Source: Phoebastria nigripes
Lineage: Eukaryota; Chordata; Aves; Procellariiformes; Diomedeidae
DNA length: 64,000 bases
Direction: 5' to 3'
NCBI GenBank assembly: GCA_035582835.1
Contig: JAYKAV010001887.1
Location: forward strand, 4,021,622-4,085,621
In this document: piece after piece, positions 38,224-51,300 of the stretch
Numbering within the stretch: the first letter of the stretch is position 1
Layout: each line of letters opens with the position of its first letter
Notes under the pieces: generated by a model
The model's input: the letters and a program-made list of their open reading frames with translations, nothing else
Database searches by the model: none
What the model was told of the DNA's origin: nothing
Made by a program: the position numbers and the translations under genes

Positions 38224-41200
38224 GTATTATGCTTGGAGTACTAGAAAATTTGAATGTTGGGTTACTTCGAACAAGGCAGGTACTGTATACTTGAATATCA
38301 GCATAAAATTTGAAGAATTTTAGTTTACATAGATGGTTATGGTTCAGTAGTGAGAGTGTCAGGGATTGTCAGGATGCATCTATAGNGCAACTTAAAGATT
38401 AAACCCTCTTGTATGCAGTCCCGTACAGGACCAAAATCCTGCTTCCTTTATTTTTTTTTAAACTTCTGGTAGGATGCAGTGTGTGATAGCTCTTGGTGGG
38501 CCTGCATTGCCCAGCCTGCTGGGGGCTATCACCTTCCAGCTAACAGCAACCAGGACCACCAGCTGCTGCAGGGGTGTCCTCCCTGCAGTTCAAGTGGTGC
38601 ACTGGATACTAATGACCTTGAATTTCGGTGCTGTTGCTGGAGGTAGCTAGTGCTTGGATGTAGTCCCCCAGGGAGTGGAGGGACCNTGGGCTCAGGGTGA
38701 CTGGCTCTGTGCTGAGCTGTGGCACAAACTGACCCCAGGAATCAAATTTCAGTAAGTTTTTCCTCACATCACAGTTGAGCAACTGTGAAAAATCATACCT
38801 AGGTGGGGAAATGCTGGTATATTCNTGAAGCAGAGAATAAGACCAGAGTAAAACATCTTGCAAATAAAAAAAAAAAATCTAAGGCATTTTTAACTTGTCT
38901 GTGATGTGGCAGAGGGTTACATTTTCTGATATTCTATTCAGAAGCTACTTAACCTTAAAAGACTAAATATTGACTAATTTTTTTCCAAATGTAGCATATC
39001 CTCCCTTAAAAAAAAAAAAAAGCCTGTAGCAGTAGTTTTTAAAGGAAGACAGTTCTACTTAAAGTACTTCCTACCATCAAGCCAGGGGAATTCTTAGTTT
39101 TTTCAATTAGGAAGGGTACATCTGCAAATTTGAGGTTTCTAAAACAGGCATCCCATGAGCTTCCCTATGACAATGTGGAAATTTATGGAGCTATACCTGG
39201 TGTTTCTCATCTGAAGTCCAGAAATAGTAGTGAGTAAAATCAGAGATGCAGCAATTATCTCAATTAGCTACCGTATGGGTGAGCAGATGATACTGTGTGA
39301 TGTGAGACATCAGAGCTTCTCTCAATGTTTATACCAGACAGGACAAATCTAAATTGCCAGCATCTGTACTGATAGCAAGCTTTCTCTAAACAGCAGCATG
39401 CGATTTATTTTCTTCCTCATGCCTGGCTCAAAAAAAATAAAGTGGATATTCTCTGCCTCATTAGCATCTTTTTTGAAAATATACTGTGTTCATGGTTGTA
39501 AACAGAAAATCCTGATTGTCAAACTAAGCTGCGTATTAGTCATAACCACTGCAAATGCTACAATCCGTATGCAGAGTGCGTCACCTAACCCAGTACTGGA
39601 TGTCAGTGTAATTTGCTTGACCCCTCACTTGAGATAAGGAAGAGCATGCTCTGAAGGGAAGAAAAAAAAAATCCCTGGGATGATAATCTATTAATAGGAA
39701 CAGCCACTTATTTATTAATTTGCTAAATGAGTCAGGGCTATATTTAGAAATTGTACAGCAGTTAGGCTGATCCTGAGAGCAAGTCCCTGGAGACCTGGTG
39801 TGTGCAGAGGTAACATCTAATTTAGTGATAGACCCAGCATGAGCCCAGCTGCATGTGCTGAATTTGATTTATCCCCCTGCACAAGTGCTGCAGTCTCTTC
39901 CACAAAGTATCTGGGAAGAGGGTGGCTACAGTCCAGCAATACAGACAACTTGTGGATCTGAAATGTGTTACCTATTCTTCTGCATCTCTTCCATCTGCTA
40001 CATTAATTGTTTTTGGCAATTCCCCTATGTTAACCTTTGCTTATGGTCATAAAAAAGGGACTCCTTTTGACTAAATCTACATCAGTGTTAAAGGGCAGGA
40101 GACTTGAAAACACTGCAAGGTTATCCTATGAATTGCTGTGCTTGAGGACAGTTGTTACCTGTTTGGTACCAAACTTGGTGATACACGTTAAGCATCACAC
40201 TTACGGGATCAGAGGCTGCTAACAGAAGAGGATGGCAAATGCACAGCCATGTACAAATCTCTGGAAATACTGGTCTGGAAATGGAGGAAGTTGAGAAAGA
40301 CAGACACACTGTACTGTGAAGATTTACTCCTTAAAATATTACATTGAGCCATTGCTTTGTGATTCCTGCTTATGATGTGCCTCTGTGCACGTCTGCGTTA
40401 TAAGCACTCATCCTCTGGTTTTAGTCAAAGGAAAACTAGGAAGAAATAGCAGACAGGAACTTGTCTTTCCTGATTTCAAGCCTAATTGTGACTGCTTAAT
40501 TACTAACCTTGCAAAGTGTGCTCACTTTTCTCTTCAAATTAGAATGCAGGAAATTGCTTGTGGCCACATGTGGATGTGCAGGGACAAAAGGAAGAGCAAC
40601 TGTTACAGAAAAATCAGGAAAGTGTCCTTTTTCCTTCCCTGTTGTTAGATTGCCTGCATGCATTGCACATCACTTACAAACCAAGTATAAAGTCTGCTAC
40701 GTAGCTACTGTAATTTGTAACAGTGCTAGGCTCTGCATGCATTTCAGAGCAGTATTTTAGGGCAGGGAGCCTTGTCCCATGCTCTGTCTCTTGTTGTGCC
40801 TGGTCCGCAGCGTTGGGGCTGTCCGAGTGCCTTGTGGACAGGAGTGTGCGGCACAAGTATGTCCAACCAAGTGTATGACAAAGCATGCATGGTTGTGATT
40901 GTTGTCAAACCATGGGCAATTTTTGTAGTGGGTTGGTGTATTTTTATTTAAAAGGCTGCTAAGGGTGTGTATTATACTCTACACCTTAATGTCTGGTCCA
41001 CAGTTGTAGGATCTGGGTTAACAGATTGCTTTTAATCATGCACAGCAGCTTCTACTGATGTGATTTTATACATGCATCAAGCAGTGATAAATTCTAGATA
41101 CCTAATGACACTTTTTTAACCTGCTGTAGATGGTTAATATTACCTGCCTAAAGGGTTGGACTATGTCACTTTCCTAGAGTTGAGGAGAACTTCAAGAGCA

Positions 41201-44200
41201 GCTTGTTCGTGTGTCGGCATCTTGTCCCCAGTCCCACAGGTGTGTTAAAGCTTTGGAGAAGCTCTGCTTTGTACGGTGCTTCCTGCAGATAGGCCTGGAT
41301 TAGCTTTGTTTCTGAATGACCTCCCCTTGCTCATGCTGCAATAATCATTTCATGTAGTTAGAGCATCCACATGGCTGTTCTGCTCTGCCTGCTCATTCCT
41401 TCGCTGGAGAGAATATGTGGATGTTATTAATAGGGATTGCCCTTGAGATGCGGGAATTAGATATCTACATGACAAAGAAGTCATCACAATTTGGTACAGC
41501 AATTTCTTGGGCTTCATAGATCATTATTTTCCAAATCAGAAATTAGCCCTGCAGTGCATTGGTCTTGCCTGTAGTTAGAAATCTAAGAGGAACATGCACG
41601 TGGTCCTTCCTTGCCCATGCCCCCCACCCTGTCTCCTTTTGCTCTAACAAGTGAAAACGATCAGCTGCTGGTTAGCATTGGCATAACAAAGCTAAGCTAA
41701 AGGGATCTTAACAGAGAAATCGGTGTTCTTAGTGTAATGGTGGTTCTACGTTTCCTGGGCTTCCCGTGTTAAAGCCATTCAGAAGCAGCACCCCTAAGGG
41801 CATACACCAAGACATCGAATAGGGCTGTCCAGCAAACTTGAGTTTGTTCAAGCACAGGAGAGTTGAAGCCAAATCTTCCATTATCCAAGAGTGCAAAAAC
41901 AATGAATTCATGAAGTAAAATACAATATTTGAGAAAGGAAACCCTTGACCGTAAAGTGTTTTGGTGCAAATCGGAGCCTGAGCTAGGAGGGTGCTGTCTG
42001 CTCCCTGCAGTGTGATGCCCCCCCCTTTTCCAGCGGAGTCAAGAGATGAGGGGCCTCCTGCTCCGGCAGCAGAAAAGCAGAAGCTCATGTAGCCTGCTCT
42101 CCCTGCAACACGGATTTACAGGAAGCAGAGAGCATTGCCGTGTTGTGTAGTGCACAATATGTTCTTTGTGGGTATCTAGGACAAATGTAGATACGTTTTT
42201 ATACAGAGCTGTTTAAAGGTTTTATTTACAGTGATACCAAACAACCTGAAAGTGGTTTTGCTGCTTGGATCCATCACTAATGATTGTCAGTAAATCAGTT
42301 TGCAGCACACTAGCTATCAAGCACTGTACTATATTGTGTATTCCCCCTGTGTAGTTGTATTTTAATGCTGCACAATGAAGTTCTGCTGCCCCATGTTTGT
42401 TCTGAATGAAATCTGATTCTTCATTCCAGAAGTGCTCTGCTCGTCTGTGGGCCCATGATTCAGCATTAATCAGGAGCCTATAACACAAACCGGCTATTAT
42501 GTCTTGGCAGGACATCTAGATGCTGTCTTCTGAAAGACTGACGTTCCCTTTTTGTAAGAGCAGAAAAGGACTTTGTGCAAAACAGTTGTTAAATTGCATA
42601 AGGTTCACGCAGGTGTTTGATGTGCAACACACGGCAGCTACGGGGGAGTGAAGCTGTGTGACAGCGGGTAGTGAACTGTATTTCTGATTTTTATTTTTAT
42701 TTTTGTCCCTACTAATCCAGGTAGGATTAGTAATTGTACTTGATGACACTGTATCTGCTCTCATGCGCTGACGCTGGGTTGGTTAGTCTTTTGGAGATGC
42801 GGTTTTTCAGTAGCGACATGTCTGGTGAAAAGCAATACTGGAGCAAACATACTACATTGATTGCCACATAACAATGATTAGGCACTTAGATACAGGACAG
42901 AGGGGCCTTTTATTCTGTGTTCAATTAACTAACATTAAAAAGGAGGAAAATAGGTGCTAAAAGCAAACCTTGATAAATAAAACTGTTGTATTGCATTAAT
43001 GAAATGCTATTTAAACTGGTATTAATGAAGAAGCTTTATAGAAGGAATAAGAAATCCGAAACAAATTTTTCCCTTCAAAGCATATGATTTATGCTCTGAT
43101 AAAATTAGATTTTTAGTTAAAGGAATTTACAGTCATTAAATGGTGCCCATGAAATAAGTCTCATTTATAACCATCTGCGTTATGGCTTCTGCAGAAAAGT
43201 ATTCCTCCTCGGGCAATGCATTCGAGAACTTTAGTGTCATTTTTATCAAAATAGTTTGGTTCTCTACTAGTAACACGATTAAAACCTCCATGTGGTTTTT
43301 ACTTGAGAGCAGTATCTTACACTTCAAAGAAAGGGTGACGACTACTTTTTGTGAAGAGATTGCCCAAGTCATAGCGTGCAGCACGGTGCTGTGCCTGTGG
43401 CCAGACTTGCTGGTAGTGTCTCTTAATGGTATGTTAGATCATTAATAGAAAGGTCTTATGTTCAACATGCCCTCAAGGAGAAAAATTAGCATCATTTCTT
43501 CTATTCTGTATTACAGAAGAGAGAAATGATTTGGCTGAGGCAAACTAAGAAGAATGAGAGTCCTTGCCATAGCTTCACTTTACTAGAGGGATAGAAACCA
43601 CAGTTGTGTCTCTACCTGGAGCTGATGCCTTTTGGGGCTGCTCTTTAAGCCCTGTCGTGGTTGCCAGGTATTTTTCCCATTTTCCATTTTTCTGAAATGT
43701 TGAGCGTTCTCAATGCCATTGGTCTTTTCTCCATGGAAGGGGACGTTTTGGGGGACATACCAAGTGCTGGTATTCTCCCAGGTAATGAGAAGTGATGACT
43801 TGCAGCCTGACCTCACATTCTCCCTTTGCATTTCTAACAAGCTTTTCCTCTGAATCCTGCATCTGTTTTTTGGGGTAGCTTAAATTAATTAGAGCTTGTT
43901 ATTATAAGGGGAACAGTGTAAAAGAAGGGAAACTTTGAAGACCATCCTTCGTTTTTCACGATGTCTATGCAGTTCCTTTCATGGAATACCAAAAGGGTAT
44001 TTAATACAAGTGAGCTGACACTTGAATTTTTTATAGAGTGTGATTGTCTTTTTTTCTTTTGATCAATGTAATAGTTGTAATTAGTTTTAGTGTTTCTAAG
44101 CTTTTGAACTGCAGAGAATTCAAACAGCTTGTTAAAGTGAGGGACTCCAGGGGAACTTTAAAAGTACTCTTCCCTTTTGCATATATTACATGTACGGGGG

Positions 44201-46315
44201 CTTAATGATAGCAGGCTGTATCTGAATTTTTTTTATCCTGTGCCCCACCTCTCAAACTAATATTTTGAAAAGTTCTGAGAGGTCCCTGGAGTGTAACTGT
44301 CTATGCAGCTCAGAGCTTTGCTGCCTAAAGAGGATAAATGCTTTGAAGTCTCTACTAATCCTGAATGCCATTTTACATATTTCTCAAGATCACTGAGGTA
44401 GCATCCTACGGGGAATAATGACTTAGTATTTTCATAAGCAAATACCCATTTTATGTTTATCCCCCTCAGTTGACTTGGAGGGTGCCAAGGAGACCATTTC
44501 TGCTGTTCTGATCCTTCTTGGTTTTGGTGAAAGCTTTGTTTTTGAGAAAAACAGCTTGCTGGTCACTTGTAGGAGAGAGCAGCAGCATCTCCTGCCTACA
44601 CAACTGGTGACAATGGGCAAAGTATAAATCGTCACCACGTTTGAGCAGAGCTGGGCCAGGAAATGTGCGGTGTGAGGTGGCCCCNGGGCTGAGGAAGGCC
44701 TCGGTTGGGGTGGGCCCTGTCCCGTGCCGAGACCTCGCTGGGATCCTGGCAGAGGGACAGGAGGCAGAAGGGAGCATTTCTGCAGGCAGTAAATGAATAG
44801 CTACAACTCTGTAGCGTGCAGTGTGTGGAACTTTACGTCCTTGAATAAAACACCTCATTTCTGAGTTACCTGATGCTGTCTGATGTGCTCAGGTGAGGGA
44901 GGTAAGGCCCTCGGGTGTTAGCTGAGCAGGTACTGTTGTTACTTCTATAAGCTGATTTTTTTTTTTCTTTTGTTTATTTCTATCTTCTTGCACTTTGAAA
45001 AGCTCTTTATTTTTTATCGTGTGCTCCAGTGGCAGCTTTCTGTATTTTCAGTTACCCTGTGGCAGGGCGCTCCGTACCGCAGAAGGGGGCTGTGGATGTA
45101 TTTCATTCGATGTGTAGCACTGTACTGTACTTCCCTTTGTCTAAATGTGGTCTGCAGGGAGACCTTTTATTTTTTTTAAAAAGTAAAACAGTACAAATAA
45201 GAATCATAATAAGCATCAGGTGGTCCAGAAAGCTCAGATGTCTGGGGAGGCCATGTGTTATTTCCCTATCAAAAGGAGGAGGGAAACAAACCTTTNTGTT
45301 ACTTCATTCTCTGATAAACAAACATCTGAGAACAGTGAGCACTAAGGGGATGAAACGAGGTTAAAGAAGGCACATCCACAAGAGTAGAAACCTGCCTTAT
45401 GAGCTTTTGGCAGCGGTCTGGAGGGCTTGCTCCTCTTCCCTGTGTCTGTGCTGTGGGGGGTACCATGGTGGAGACGGTGCTGGGGCCTGATGGCACTTTG
45501 GGGTCTTCCAGGTTTAAGTTTGCACTTGGTGGGGTTAATCCTGCATCATCCATCAGCGGGCACTGTCCAGGTCAATGTGACTCCAGGCAAGATGGTCTTT
45601 AGAGTCCTCTGTGATTTCACTGTTTTTAATACTGGTTGCAAGAAGTAACTCGAATGATGGAAATCATAAGTATTTGTAATTAACCCGTAAATAATGTTAC
45701 TGCTTGGAATTAAATATTTATTCCTCTGGAGTCTCACCATTAGTATAAGTAGATAGTGTTGTCTGGGAATGCAGTATCCTTTGAAACTTTATGCAATGTC
45801 TTTTTAAAAGAAATTTCTTTATTTGAGATGGTAGTGATGCTTTGCAAGAAATAGGGCAAATGATGTAGGTGTGCAAAGATTGAAATGAGCCCTCAGCTCT
45901 AAGCATGAGTAGTCTGGTTGCTTTGAAATTATTCAGGTATTTGAACAAGTCTCTGCTAAAAATATCTGTAATGGCTCCTCCCTCCTTAACCCTAAATCCT
46001 TGGTATAGTAATAATAACTCTCCTAGCTGCTCCCTTTTAATATCAATAGAGGAAAAAAATCTCTAAAGATATTGTGCTCTACCATGTAACTTATCACAGA
46101 ATGATGAATCATTTTAGGTGATATATTGATCCATTAAATATCTGCAGACGAACTGAAATGTATGCTTGTAATTACTCCTCAATTATTGTGTAGAGCTTCA
46201 TAGATGCTTCTCTGGGACAATGACTAATGTTTTTAGGGGTTTCTGTTCATGCTGCCTTTGAACAATTCTTGTATTTTTAAAAAAAAAACACAGAAATTTC
46301 TCTTTTTCCTTATAG

Positions 46316-46349
46316 GACTCCAGAAGGTTTGAAGTTACAAGAAGAAAAG
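46316..46349 (+). CDS. FSTL4: FSTL4 exon 3: 34-nt exon encoding FEVTRR
   Basis: This very short exon lies between a strong pyrimidine-tract acceptor (CTTTTTCCTTATAG) and the donor AAAAG|GTAGGA. It enters in phase 0 from exon 2 and encodes DSRRFEVTRRK plus one base, leaving phase 1. The FEVTRR block is the most recognisable conserved piece of the FSTL4 N-terminus before the follistatin module, and its distance from the signal peptide agrees with mammals. Exons this small are often missed by gene predictors. Skipping it would shift the frame (34 is not a multiple of three), so inclusion is expected to be obligatory for the full-length protein. The assignment rests on motif, phase and spacing, without an alignment. 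Confidence 0.78.
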
Positions 46350-48577
46350 GTAGGAAAAAAATACAGTTTTCTTTCGATGTGTGTGTTGGTGTTGAGTATT
46401 CTTGCAGTAACTTTTTAAAACAAACATGAGTTTACACACTTGAAAGAGTGTACTGCTTGGGATTTCAGAGACTGCCTCCTAATGCTCACCTGACAGTTCT
46501 TAGTGTTGCAAATTGTAGATTTTTTTTTTTTTAATGAAAAGTTGCTCTTTCAGCACAGAACTGCATGATGATATTGGGGATGCAAGTCAAGGTCTGTTGG
46601 GTGCTGGCGGAGTATCCAAACTCTGACCCTGGAGAAAAAGGTCCAGACAAGGCTTTCCATGCATCAGCACACTGCAAATCCACCCAAAGGTGCAGCAGTG
46701 TTAAATGAGAGTTGTGCTGGTGCCCAGAGCTCAGATCCTGCTCCTGTAAACTCTTTTGCATTAGTAACTAATCGGTTGCTGCTGTGAGTGGCTCTTTGAT
46801 GGTTCCCGGCAGCTGGGTGAGAATCGGCCATCAAAGAGCTCATTCTGGTTATCATTAATTTTGATTTTGTTTAGCAGATGTTTTCCAGATCAGGCAGTTG
46901 CTTGCCTCATCTGTCTCCGGTATAACGTGAAGCGGGTGGCACTCTCCTGTTCAACAGATTAATGCATTCCCCTGTTTTGTTCCAGCAGCTTCTTTAATTG
47001 CTTCAGGCATCCTGTATATTGGGAAGAGGTTGTAACTACCACTGTTTTACTGCATAAATGAAAAAGGTCACATCCAAGGGTAACCTTTCATCTGGGCAAA
47101 TAATCTCCTTTTGGGTTTTTTGTGGTTGTTTTTGGTGTTTTGGTTTTTTTTTTTCCTGTGAGGCTGAGGCAGCAGAGAGTCTTAAATAAGGCAGAATAAA
47201 TGAAATATATGGCTGTTGCTAAAGGTGCAATCTGTTTAGCTCAGGTTTCCAGCATATGTGTGTGTTTGGTCAAACTTCTGCCACTCTTCGTGAAGAAATC
47301 CAGTTTTATTGGACTTCCCTTGATCTCAGACTGAGGAGGGCTCTTGGATGGTTCAAGGTTGCTTTGAGATGCAGAAGAGCATTTGGCATCCTGCATGTGG
47401 GAGACATTTCAGTCATGCTCTAGCTATAGAGTTTGTGGTACAATTCATCATAGACATGGAGACTGAATCCAGTCTTGTGAAAATGGACTTCATGAATAGA
47501 ATTTTGTGGAAGTACCCCTAGTCCTGTTTCAGATATGATTTGGGTCTCCAAAGTTTGCTTCCCAGTGAAAGTAACCAACACCTACAAGAGCTTAAATATA
47601 GCAATTTTTGAAAGCAGGACTGAGTTTATAGATCATGTGGGTGCTTGGAAAATGTTACTTCAGAACAATAACTGGATTTTGAGATCAATGCCTCTAGACA
47701 CCAAATTTCCAGGCTCAGTTAGGCTGATTTCTCATTGCCTTCACAGAATGGGTAAGACTTGACTTTCATTTGGAGGGGTGAAACCATACCTTTTTTCAGA
47801 AATGAATTGAATATAATTAACTTCTCTGTCAGAAGGCTTCTTAGATCCATGGATGGAGTGGAGAGAAGGGGATGGTAGTTGGGGAGTTAAGGTCTATAGA
47901 TAAATTTGGCTTATGCCCAGCAGCGCTATCTGTGAATAATCAAGTATGTCTGAAGAACTGCAAACTCCTCAGAAGTCAAGAGGAAAATGCTAACAAACAC
48001 GGTAAATACATCTTGGTCACAAAAGCCTGTGGATTTGCGGCGCTACCTGGGGATTTTCAGCAATGATTAAGTATCTTCCTCTCTGGAGTTAGTCCTCAAT
48101 AGTGCCTATAAAATAATTTAACAAAAGCCTCCTTCAGAAACCAGTTCAGTATTAAAACATGTGCAGAGCAGATACCACTCAGTGCTAGGAAAAAAAAAAT
48201 AACAGGANGGTTGAAATGTTGTTTGTTATGCACATGAAAGGGTTTATTATAAATTTTGTGATATCGTATGATCTGATTTTAAGATTCAGGCCTTTTTTCC
48301 CTAAAATGGTAATTTTTATGGATAATGATTTTTACCTGAGGAAATCAGATGATTGGAAAATGTTTGAGGGTGGGGGGTTATGCTTGTTGCCTTCCCTTGG
48401 TGGAAGATTTGGCTTTCTGTTGAAAAGCTGAAAAACTTTGAAACCATGATGAAGGTGAGAGCTGCAGCAAACTTGCTCTGTGCCTGCTTTTATTATCCCA
48501 TGCTCGTGGATGAACCAGGAAAATTTAAAAAGAGCTTTTGGTGAAAGGAGGGGCAATCCTGGCTTACACTTTTCAGA

Positions 48578-48605
48578 ATTTTTCTTTTTCTTTTTTTTTT
48601 TTTTT
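48578..48605. repeat. Pyrimidine (T-rich) low-complexity tract
   Basis: A run of almost pure T with two interrupting Cs. Read on the minus strand it is A-rich, but the adjacent sequence shows no recognisable retrocopy or target-site duplication, so I treat it as simple sequence. Confidence 0.7.
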
Positions 48606-48905
48606 GGACAAAAGGTTTGAGTCCTTTAGATTAAAAGCAGACACTTTTCTTTCAAAGGAAGCAAAGCCTTGATTGTCATCAAATGGTCCATGAGTAAATA
48701 CTAACTTGCCATACTTATTTCCTTCAACAAATAGTCCATTTAATAGACAGTTGATGGTCAGTTGTGCTGGGTTGTGTTTGTTAGATGAAAGAAAGAGATG
48801 TGAAAACACTTTCTTCCTTTTTTAGCTGTGGATGAGTGTAGTTAAACTGGGAGGCTTTTGGTTTCCAAAGTGTCAGGACTACATATGCTGGAGAAATTTT
48901 GAAGC

Positions 48906-48967
48906 TGCTCCAAAGCCCATTACAGTCGATGAATGGCTTTCCTTTGACTTCTGTGGGCGCTAGATCA
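48906..48967. repeat. Old amniote palindromic repeat remnant
   Basis: The order CCAAAGCCCATT, CAGTCGATG, GGCTTTCC, TTTGACTTCTGTGGG, then TAGATCA follows the consensus layout of a common ancient palindromic repeat whose core is a GACTTCAATGGG-type block. It belongs with the copy at 4113-4176. It is decayed and non-autonomous, lying in intron 3. Confidence 0.45.
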
Positions 48968-50268
48968 ACTATAATTACATGATCTTTTAATTGCTGTGGT
49001 ATGGAGGGGAGATGCTTCCCTGACTGCAGCTGGCAGCCATCTTCCATTGTGATGTATGAAGACCGATTTCCTTCTGAATTTAAATGGAAATGGCTGCAGA
49101 TCCATTTTGTTCCTGGGATGCCTAACTGGTGTTCAAATATTACCCTTTTTGACTAAAATGATCTTTTAACCCCCAAAGAATCATTCTGGTAGTTGATTAG
49201 AAGCTGCAAGAATATTTTCCTAAAATCAGTTTAAGCTCATTAAGTTGAAATTTTGCTCTCAGTGGGTCATGCATACGACCCACTGCAGTTTCCATCTGCA
49301 TTATGCTCATGTAATGGAAAATAGAATATGGTGTGAGGGGCCAGATTTTGTGTTGCTAGCTTTAAAAAAAAAAACCCAAAACCACAAACTCAAGAAAACC
49401 CAGCATGTGGTAAACAAGCACAGGATTTGAATACCATCTCTTTATATTGCTCTTTTAAACTAAAATCAGGGGGCAAGTTAGAGCAGGCAGACTTTTTTTC
49501 AGTTATCCAGTCCTCTCTCTTTTCCCATTTCTATCTAAATACTTTTCCATTATTTACTCCATATGTTTACATATGGTTTCAGGTGTTAGCGTTGTTGCTG
49601 GTTCCTATGCAATACCTGCCCTTAGTGCACAGGAAAGGGAAACTGAGCAAAAATGTTAATAACCTGCACATTTACATCAGCTGCCCAGGACAGTGAAATA
49701 GTGCAGGAGAGCAGATGGGGAAGAGCAAAACAGGAGTAGGGAGCTGGGAAAAGCAGCAGTTTGTGCAGATCAGGTGGACATAACAGGCATTTAGTGAAAA
49801 GGATGGAGAATAGCATGCAACAGAAAATTGGGAGACTGAAGGGTTTATGGTAAATTGGAAGAAGCACTGGACCAAGCTCTGAAGGGGAGCACCTNTAAAC
49901 ATTTGGCTTGACAGTGGCAGGGCTTAATTTTAAAGATTGGTGAGTTTTCACTGTGTAATGAGTGTGGATGAATGTGTGATGCTTATCTGTTGCTGTAAAT
50001 TAGACCACACAATTTTTATGTGTGTAAAAGACACATACATTCATGTCCGTCAGATTCCCCATGCCCCCCCAGCAGGACAGGGCCTCCAGTCGTTTTCCCA
50101 GCTATTTTAGTTGCAAGAACACAGGAACTAATTCTGCAACTTCTGGAGCTGACAAATGCTCCTACTCCTGTTGTCAGCGTGGGGCTAAAGGAAGCTCAGT
50201 ACTAGAATAAATTGTCTGCTGAGTATAACTCTATGCCCAAGCATATGTATAGTCACATTAAGCATAAA

Positions 50269-50357
50269 GAGCCAGATCTTCAGTAGATACAAATGAGCCA
50301 AGCCATACTGAATTTAATGGACCACCTTTGCCTTTTACTAGCTGAGGATCTAGCCCA
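50269..50357. repeat. Old palindromic (MITE-like) repeat remnant
   Basis: The left end GCCAGATCTTCAGTAGATAC is mirrored by the right end (ACTAGCTGAGGATCTAGCCC), with a TGAATTTAATGG centre. The inverted ends and centre match an ancient amniote element whose consensus opens GCCAGATCCTCAGCTGGTGTAA and closes with its inverse. The family is recognised from memory. The copy is imperfect and inactive. Confidence 0.55.
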
Positions 50358-51273
50358 AGCACTTAAAACTTTTAATTTGTTTTTATGTTGCTCGCAATCA
50401 TCCATTCAACAAATTAGTGTCAAAAGATGCTTTTTGAAACCATTCAGCCAAGAAGTGTTCAAGCAGATTGCTTCCACTCTGTTTGTCCATATAATCTTAT
50501 TAAATGAGATGCAACTCCAGATTTATTCAGACAGATGACATCACGCTACCATAAAGATATGAACTTTAACTATCTGTTTTGAATTAAAAGGCTGAATCCT
50601 CTCTGAAGTATTCACAAGCTCTGTATTGTGGATGTCCTGTTTGTATTTATATATATTTATTAAGGCTACACAATCCTCATTGTTACAGTGTGTTTCTTAA
50701 TCACAGTGAGAAGCAATAGAATGGAGCACACCCTGAGCTTTCGCAAGTTGCCATAGTTTTATTGAAAATCTCTGGGACTGCATCAGTTAGCAGTGGTGGA
50801 GGATCTAGCCAACAGCTTAAATATTTCATTACTTGCCACTTGACATCAATTCTTATGCCCTAGATGAAAAACTGACTCATGGTTATAAAACAGTAATGCC
50901 CTTTAGAAATTCTATTCACTTCATCCTTTCTTCTTGCATATTTCAAATTTCCACCTATCCATGGAAGATGAAAGGCGCTCAAAACTTGGCAGGAATGGCA
51001 AGTTTCTCTCCTCAAACCCTCATGAACACAATGAAGTGATCAGCTGTAATTACTTTTGTAGTAAATCACCTATTAATTTCTCATCCTGTTGTTCTTTTCC
51101 TATTGTTCAAGTCCAAGAAATTTGGTTTTGTTCCTTGTGATCTGGTCAAAACTCGCCCAAATCAGTAGCTGTGGCTGTATGGCTCTTTAGAAGCAGCTCG
51201 ACTCCCAGGATCTTGGTTGTCTGGCTATCCCGGTGACATCCAAATTATATGATACTATACCAGATATGTACAC

Positions 51274-51300
51274 CTGTATGTATATGCTATGTACATACAG
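51274..51300. repeat. Short perfect hairpin
   Basis: CTGTATGTA and TACATACAG pair over 9 bp around a 9-nt loop in an AT-rich part of intron 3. It is probably a by-product of alternating TA/TG sequence. Confidence 0.55.

Larger units (their letters stand above)
32662..46315 (+). other. FSTL4: FSTL4 intron 2
   Basis: The intron is about 13.65 kb, between GTACTG and the TCTTTTTCCTTATAG acceptor. I see no coding exon in it. It holds a 9-bp hairpin at 34.7 kb, a clean 40-bp tandem duplication at 38.1 kb and scattered single Ns. A stretch around 43.18-43.45 kb is open on both strands and slightly richer in CpG than its flanks, but has no recognisable motif. Confidence 0.7.

Noticed and set aside
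43182..43445. Overlapping open frames on both strands with slightly raised CpG in intron 2
   Set aside because: Considered as an extra or antisense exon, but no family match or paired splice sites could be identified.
48573..49047. Two adjacent minus-strand frames beside a T-rich tract, considered as a retropseudogene with a poly-A tail
   Set aside because: Part of the frames is explained by the old palindromic repeat at 48906-48967, and no target-site duplication or recognisable parent gene was seen.
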